DNA of 64,000 nucleotides, taken from JANXSD01 sp038206385 (GTDB taxonomy: Bacteria > Bacteroidota > Bacteroidia > AKYH767-A > OLB10). Positions 59,422 to 64,000 of this stretch are shown piece by piece (position 1 is the first letter of the stretch; every line of letters begins with the position of its first letter). The stretch spans positions 21,467-85,466 of the forward strand of contig JBBRAW010000003.1 of the NCBI GenBank assembly GCA_038206385.1. The letters run 5' to 3'. The notes beneath the pieces were generated by a model. The model saw nothing but the letters and a program-made list of their open reading frames with translations. It ran no database searches and was not told the origin of the DNA. Position numbers and translations under genes: made by a program.

Positions 59422-61296
59422 TTACGATCCGATCTCTTGCAACTCTAACCATCGTATTGATTTTTCATCAATAGTTGCTTCGGCTGCTTTGTAATCAGCA
59501 GCAATCTTTTGCATCTTCTCGTGTGGTATCGATCCATCGTTCATCATGTCCATCAACACTTTTTTCTTCTTCTCTAACAGTTCAATTTCTTTTTCGATTT
59601 CTTTCAGTTCATGCTGCTCTTTAAAACTAAGCTTATTCTTTTTCTTAGCAGGCTCAGGCTTTTTCTCCTCGATAACTTCAACTTTAGCAACTGTTTTTTT
59701 CTTGTTCGGTAGATCTTCTAACTTCTCACGATACTCGGTATAATTTCCGTGAATGTCTTTTACTTTTCCTGTACCCTCTAAAACGAAAACGTGATCCACC
59801 AATCGATCCATGAAATAACGATCATGCGTTACCATCAATAAACATCCTTGATACCCTTCCAAAAATTCTTCAAGAATATTTAAAGTAACAATATCCAAAT
59901 CATTCGTTGGCTCATCGAGAATCAAAAAATTCGGATTCTTCAATAAAATAGTAAGCAGATACAATCGCTTTTTCTCTCCCCCACTCAACTTCGAAACAAA
60001 TGTATGTTGCTTCGATCCTGCAAAGTTGAAGTGATTTAAAAATTGCGAAACACCAATCCAATTCCCATCACCTGTCTCTACATATTCAGCAATTTCCTTT
60101 ACTACATCAATCACGCGTTTATCCTCTGGCAATGTCATTCCCTGCTGCGAATAATATCCAAACACAACTGTCTCACCCGTTTTAACTTTTCCTTGATCAG
60201 GTTTTACAAGCTCCATGATAATGTTCAACAATGTTGATTTACCAGCACCATTTCTACCAATCAATCCAATCTTTTCACCACGTTTAAATGTGTACGAAAA
60301 ATCTTTCAATAAAAGTCTTCCATCATACGTTTTGCAAATATTTTCGAGCTCCAAAATTTTACTTCCCAAGCGATTCATCTGCATCGTCATCTCCATCTTT
60401 CCTTCCGCCTTTCGACCTCTCGCCTTGTCTTCTGTTTCGTAAAAAGAATCCTGACGAGATTTAGATTTTGTTGTTCGCGCTTTCGGCTGACGACGCATCC
60501 ACTCTAACTCGCGACGGTATAAATTTCTTGCTTTATCAACACTCGCTCTTTCATTCATCTCACGCTCTTCTTTACGCTCAAGATAATAGGCATAACCTCC
60601 ATTGTAAACATACATCTGACCATTATCAATCTCTGCAATCGTATTGCAAACACCATCCAAAAAATAACGATCATGGGAAATTAACAGGATCGATTTATTT
60701 AATCTACGCAAGTAATTTTCTAACCACTCAATCATGTCCAAATCCAAATGATTCGTTGGCTCATCGAGCAATAATAATTCATGATCTTCAATCAACAATC
60801 TGGCAAGTGCCATTCGCTTTTTCTGCCCACCCGACATCTCATTAACAGGCTTATCCAAATCATGCAAACCCAAACGACCTAAAACTTCAGAAGCACGCGC
60901 CTCATAATCCCAGCCATTCAAACTATCCAACTTCTCAATTACCTCCTGTAACTGGTATGGATCGACCTTCTCACCTTGCTCGAGCAATCGCTCATATTCA
61001 CCTATCGCATGCAAAACAGGATGGCCGGGTTCGAAAATGCAATCCATGATAGAAGCACCAGGAACGAAATAGGGATCTTGTTCGAGGTAACCGATTCGTA
61101 AATCACTTCGGTAGGAAACTTTTCCGGAATCGGCCTTATCACGACCAGCAATAATTCTTAAAAGAGTAGTTTTTCCAGAGCCATTCGCAGCAATCATCGC
61201 CATCTTTTGGCCCTCACTCAACGAAATATCAATATCCTTAAAAAGAGGCGTCTCGTTATAGGCCTTGCTCAGTTTTTCAGCAGTAAATACATTCAT
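59422..61296 (-). CDS. ABC-F family ATPase (Uup-like)
   Basis: The 624-residue protein has two ATPase domains: Walker A AANGSGKTTLLRI near residue 35, signature MSGGQKKRMALARLL and LLLLDEPTNHLDLD, then Walker A GLIGRNGAGKSTLLN, signature LSGGEKKRLYLL and LILDEPTNDLDIVT. There are no membrane segments. A C-terminal charged coiled coil (FKEQHELKEIEKEIELLEKK) fits Uup-type ABC-F proteins, which act on stalled ribosomes or nucleic acid. The start is ATG 61296, 4 nt downstream of a -7 box. Confidence 0.94.
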   Translation of the reverse strand: MNVFTAEKLSKAYNETPLFKDIDISLSEGQKMAMIAANGSGKTTLLRIIAGRDKADSGKVSYRSDLRIGYLEQDPYFVPGASIMDCIFEPGHPVLHAIGEYERLLEQGEKVDPYQLQEVIEKLDSLNGWDYEARASEVLGRLGLHDLDKPVNEMSGGQKKRMALARLLIEDHELLLLDEPTNHLDLDMIEWLENYLRRLNKSILLISHDRYFLDGVCNTIAEIDNGQMYVYNGGYAYYLERKEEREMNERASVDKARNLYRRELEWMRRQPKARTTKSKSRQDSFYETEDKARGRKAEGKMEMTMQMNRLGSKILELENICKTYDGRLLLKDFSYTFKRGEKIGLIGRNGAGKSTLLNIIMELVKPDQGKVKTGETVVFGYYSQQGMTLPEDKRVIDVVKEIAEYVETGDGNWIGVSQFLNHFNFAGSKQHTFVSKLSGGEKKRLYLLTILLKNPNFLILDEPTNDLDIVTLNILEEFLEGYQGCLLMVTHDRYFMDRLVDHVFVLEGTGKVKDIHGNYTEYREKLEDLPNKKKTVAKVEVIEEKKPEPAKKKNKLSFKEQHELKEIEKEIELLEKKKKVLMDMMNDGSIPHEKMQKIAADYKAAEATIDEKSIRWLELQEIGS

Positions 61297-61300
61297 GCCG

Positions 61301-61308
61301 CAAAGGTA
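61301..61308 (-). promoter_or_regulatory. -7 box 4 nt before the ABC-F start
   Basis: The minus strand reads TACCTTTG, then CGGC, then ATG at 61296. The layout is identical to that of the LtaS-like gene (TACCTTTG-CGCC-ATG) and implies a leaderless mRNA. Confidence 0.5.
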
Positions 61309-61438
61309 GCCAATGCGCTAATATGCCAGTGTGTAGATATGCTAATGAAAGTTAAAAAGTTAGATCTCATTAAAGCTATTTCTGAGGTAAATAAATTCGC
61401 TAAATGATTAGCTAGATATTACTTGACTAAAATATTTT

Positions 61439-61446
61439 TATCTTTA
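61439..61446 (+). promoter_or_regulatory. -7-like box 4 nt before the GNAT start
   Basis: TATCTTTA matches the -7 box in 7 of 8 positions and is followed by GAGA and GTG 61451. The spacing of 4 nt is the same as at three other genes here. Confidence 0.4.
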
Positions 61447-61450
61447 GAGA

Positions 61451-61957
61451 GTGGAAAAATTGAATTTTAAAAAGGCCAACAAATCGGATATACCAGTAAT
61501 ATTTGATCTCGCGGTTAAGATTTGGAGAAAACATTATCCAAGTATTATTACAAATTTGCAAATAGAATATATGCTTGAAAAAATGTATTCCAAAGAATCG
61601 TTAGCGAAACAGTTGGATGATGGAGATGTTTTTTGGCTTGCCTTTGAACATGAAATTCCTATCGGATATTTATCATACAACTCACTTGGTAATGGTGATT
61701 ATTTTTTGAATAAATTTTATGTAGATGTTGATCGTCACCGTAAAGGGATTGGCAAACAGTTATTTGACTATGTGTTTTCTCATCTTACAGATGCAAGAAC
61801 TATCCGACTCACGGTAAATCGTAAAAATCATACTGCAATAAATTATTATTTTAAAAACGGTTTTGTTATCGAAGAGGCAAAAGATTTTGATATTGGTGAT
61901 GGCTTTGTAATGAATGATTTTGTAATGCTCAAAATGATGATTCAGCCACTCAATTAA
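61451..61957 (+). CDS. GNAT-family N-acetyltransferase
   Basis: The 168-residue protein has the GNAT fold. Its acetyl-CoA pyrophosphate loop is VDRHRKGIGKQLFDY (R/Q-x-x-G-x-G), preceded by YFLNKFYVDV and followed by IRLTVNRKNHTAINYYFKNG. It would acetylate an amine of an unknown small molecule or protein. The start is GTG 61451. It lies 36 nt before aroC. Confidence 0.9.
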   Translation: MEKLNFKKANKSDIPVIFDLAVKIWRKHYPSIITNLQIEYMLEKMYSKESLAKQLDDGDVFWLAFEHEIPIGYLSYNSLGNGDYFLNKFYVDVDRHRKGIGKQLFDYVFSHLTDARTIRLTVNRKNHTAINYYFKNGFVIEEAKDFDIGDGFVMNDFVMLKMMIQPLN

Positions 61958-61993
61958 TTGCCTAATTTTACGTCTTAATAAATTCCTATTTCT

Positions 61994-63088
61994 ATGGCTG
62001 GTAATTCTTTTGGTGAACTCTTTCGTATCACTAGTTTCGGTGAATCTCATGGTATGGGAATCGGTGTTGTGATTGACGGCTGCCCTGCTGGATTAGCTAT
62101 CGATACAGAATTTATTCAAAAGCAACTTGATCGTCGCAAGCCCGGACAAAGTAATATCACATCACAAAGAAAAGAAGATGATCAGCTCGAAATTTTATCG
62201 GGTGTTTACGAAGGAAAATCTACTGGTGCGCCAATAACACTTTTTATAAAAAACAAAGATCAGCGTCCTGCAGATTATAGTCATTTAGAAACGGCTTATC
62301 GTCCGAGTCATGCTGATTTTACCTATCAACAAAAATATGCAATTCGTGATGCGCGTGGTGGCGGTCGTTCATCAGCGCGCGAGACTGCTGCGCGTGTGAT
62401 GGCAGGTGCAATTGCACAATTGATTTTACAACATTACGGAATTACAATTCATGCTTATGTTAGTCAGGTTGGATTGATAAAAATAAATGCTGATCATACA
62501 CAGCTGGATTTAAATTCGATTGAAGAAAATATCGTTCGTTGTCCGGATCAAAAAGTGGCGCGTGAAATGATTCAATTGATTGAGGAAATTAAGAAAGATG
62601 GCGATACAATTGGTGGTGTTGTTTCCTGTGTGATTAATCATGTACCTGTTGGATTAGGAGAACCTGTTTTTGATAAACTACAAGCCGATCTCGCGAAAGC
62701 AATGTTAAGCATTAATGCCGCAAAAGGTTTCGACTTCGGCTCTGGCTTTGAGAGTTTAGGTATGAAAGGCTCTGAACACAATGATCTTTTTGAGTCCAAG
62801 ATTGATCTGAAAGGTCACCCAGCATTTAGCACGAAAACGAATCATTCGGGAGGAATTCAAGGTGGCATTAGCAATGGAGAAACGATTTATTTTCGGGTCG
62901 CATTTAAGCCCGTTTCTACAATTATGCAGACGCAGGATTCGGTTGATAAAGATGGAAATAAAGTTTCTTTAGAGGGAAAAGGTCGTCATGATCCATGTGT
63001 TGTTCCTCGAGCCGTACCTATTGTAGAGGCGATGGCAGCTCTCGTTTTGGTGGATCATTATCTGCGAAATAAAACAGCCAAACTTTAG
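61994..63088 (+). CDS. aroC: Chorismate synthase
   Basis: The 364-residue enzyme removes phosphate from 5-enolpyruvylshikimate-3-phosphate with reduced FMN and gives chorismate for aromatic amino acids and folate. Family signatures are FGESHGMGIGVVIDG, RRKPGQSNITSQRKE, DARGGGRSSARETAARVMAG and the C-terminal KGRHDPCVVPRAVPIVEAM. The length is normal. A chorismate-using PabC-like gene lies 2.6 kb away, but they are not in one operon. Confidence 0.96.
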   Translation: MAGNSFGELFRITSFGESHGMGIGVVIDGCPAGLAIDTEFIQKQLDRRKPGQSNITSQRKEDDQLEILSGVYEGKSTGAPITLFIKNKDQRPADYSHLETAYRPSHADFTYQQKYAIRDARGGGRSSARETAARVMAGAIAQLILQHYGITIHAYVSQVGLIKINADHTQLDLNSIEENIVRCPDQKVAREMIQLIEEIKKDGDTIGGVVSCVINHVPVGLGEPVFDKLQADLAKAMLSINAAKGFDFGSGFESLGMKGSEHNDLFESKIDLKGHPAFSTKTNHSGGIQGGISNGETIYFRVAFKPVSTIMQTQDSVDKDGNKVSLEGKGRHDPCVVPRAVPIVEAMAALVLVDHYLRNKTAKL

Positions 63089-63223
63089 GCACAATAATTT
63101 AGTACGTTTTTATGCGTTTGAATTGTTAAAATAAACATTAAAAATTTAGAATTTTAATGAGAATTTACATGAAAGCATCCCACCTTTGCGTTATCATTAT
63201 AAAACCAGTTTACTAAAATCAAT

Positions 63224-64000
63224 ATGTTAAAAAAGATTCTTATCGGATTAGGCATTTTCATCATTTTAATTTTAGGAGCAGCAATTGTTCTTCCAATCAT
63301 CTATAAAGATAAAATTGTTGCGATGATAAAAACGGAAGTGAATAAAAAAGTTAATGCTAAAGTTGACTTTGGCGATTTTAACTTGACACTCATTCGTAGC
63401 TTTCCGAATTTCACTATTAGCTTAAATAATTTGAGTGTAATTGGTGTTGCACCTTTTGCAGGAGATACATTAACTTCCATCAAAGAATTAGATCTCACCA
63501 TTGATGTGATGAGCGTAATCAGAGGTGGACAGATTGATATCAAATCAATTCATCTCGATCAGCCGTTATTTAATTTAATGGTTTTAAAAGATGGTAAAGC
63601 AAATTGGGATATTTCGAAACATGATAGTAGCGCAGTTGCTTCAACAGAACCCTCGAAATTTAAAGTGGCGTTGAACGAATATAGTATCAGTAAAGGTGTG
63701 ATGCGTTACGACGATGCATCGATGGGATTCAAAATGAATTTAGATAATTTGAATCATACAGGTAGTGGTGATTTTACACAAGATTTATTTATCCTAAAAA
63801 CAAATACAACAATTGATGCCATGAATTTATGGTATGGAAATGTAAAATATTTTCATGACGTAAATACAAAAATGAAAGTTGATCTTGATATGGATATGGC
63901 GAATATGAAATTTACTTTTAAGGATAATGAAATTTCATTGAATGAACTTGTTTTAGGTTTTGATGGATCCGTTGCAATGCCGAAAAATGATATTGCAATG
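63224..64000 (+). CDS. AsmA-family protein, N-terminal part (3' end outside window)
   Basis: The frame is open from ATG 63224 to the window edge (259 codons). It begins with one membrane helix (KILIGLGIFIIILILGAAIV-like stretch) and then an AsmA-type domain: VKVDFGDFNLTLIRSFPNFT-like strands, LNNLSVIGVAPFAGDTL, and KSIHLDQPLFNLMVLKDGKA with NWDI. AsmA relatives are long bridge-like periplasmic proteins linked to lipid transport and outer-membrane assembly. The rest of the gene cannot be judged. A CACCTTTG sequence at 63181, close to a -7 box, lies 35 nt upstream. Confidence 0.85.
   Translation, partial: MLKKILIGLGIFIILILGAAIVLPIIYKDKIVAMIKTEVNKKVNAKVDFGDFNLTLIRSFPNFTISLNNLSVIGVAPFAGDTLTSIKELDLTIDVMSVIRGGQIDIKSIHLDQPLFNLMVLKDGKANWDISKHDSSAVASTEPSKFKVALNEYSISKGVMRYDDASMGFKMNLDNLNHTGSGDFTQDLFILKTNTTIDAMNLWYGNVKYFHDVNTKMKVDLDMDMANMKFTFKDNEISLNELVLGFDGSVAMPKNDIAM

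Noticed and set aside
60043..60845. Chain of plus-strand frames opposite the ABC-F gene
   Set aside because: All are shadows of the ABC-F coding strand and have no family motifs.

Overview
The window looks like chromosomal DNA of a Bacteroidota bacterium. The sequence is AT-rich. Several surface proteins end in a type IX secretion (T9SS) C-terminal sorting domain. Promoters fit the Bacteroidota pattern (TTTG, about 19 nt, TAnnTTTG), Shine-Dalgarno sequences are scarce, and genes of Bacteroidota character such as batD/batE and DUF4293 are present. Homogentisate dioxygenase points to an aerobic lifestyle. The genus cannot be fixed from this sequence alone.

Layout. 1-10506 is the 3' part of a plus-strand polysaccharide operon: GT4 glycosyltransferases, an AsnB-type amidotransferase, a Wzy/ligase-like membrane protein, a fused dehydrogenase, an alpha/alpha-toroid-like protein and a DUF354 protein. 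Many joints overlap by a few bases. 10507-13333 is a decayed strip. It holds a T9SS protein gene broken by an in-frame TAG, a toxin-antitoxin pair whose toxin is broken by TAA, palindromic repeats, and a second copy of the 3' end of the DUF354 gene, closed by a strong terminator. 13349-17306 (minus) carries cysteine desulfurase, a glmM-like mutase and ribBA. 17640-17945 is a cluster of hairpin repeats with a conserved CCGTAA loop and compensatory stem changes. 18135-20420 is a divergent tyrosine-degradation pair. 20663-25318 encodes a 1551-residue T9SS adhesin-like protein.

25569-28648 has an SDR, small membrane and basic proteins, a DUF1003 protein, dispersed repeats and tRNA-Ala. 28733-32058 couples a dihydroorotase homologue that has lost metal ligands to a BatA-type membrane protein. 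32482-35588 holds PIN-PhoH and small lipoproteins. 35744-40179 is an operon-like run: LtaS-like enzyme, lipid kinase, methyltransferase, NlpC/P60 peptidase and phosphoribosyltransferase. batD-batE follow, then a second T9SS protein. 46776-47696 is an IS200-like (HUH) transposase gene between two 190-bp structured units whose hairpins covary. 47931-48744 is an ArsR-SRPBCC pair.

49487-64000 is mostly housekeeping: UDG-like protein, phosphoesterase, DUF4293, rho, mpl, MBL hydrolase, ComEC, rhomboid, class IV aminotransferase, ABC-F ATPase, GNAT, aroC and the start of an AsmA-family gene.

The most unusual signals are: the CCGTAA hairpin cluster; the covarying units around the HUH transposase; several genes whose -7 box lies exactly 4 nt before the start codon (likely leaderless mRNAs); the duplicated DUF354 tail that marks the edge of the polysaccharide locus; and the dihydroorotase pseudoenzyme overlapping a BatA-domain gene.
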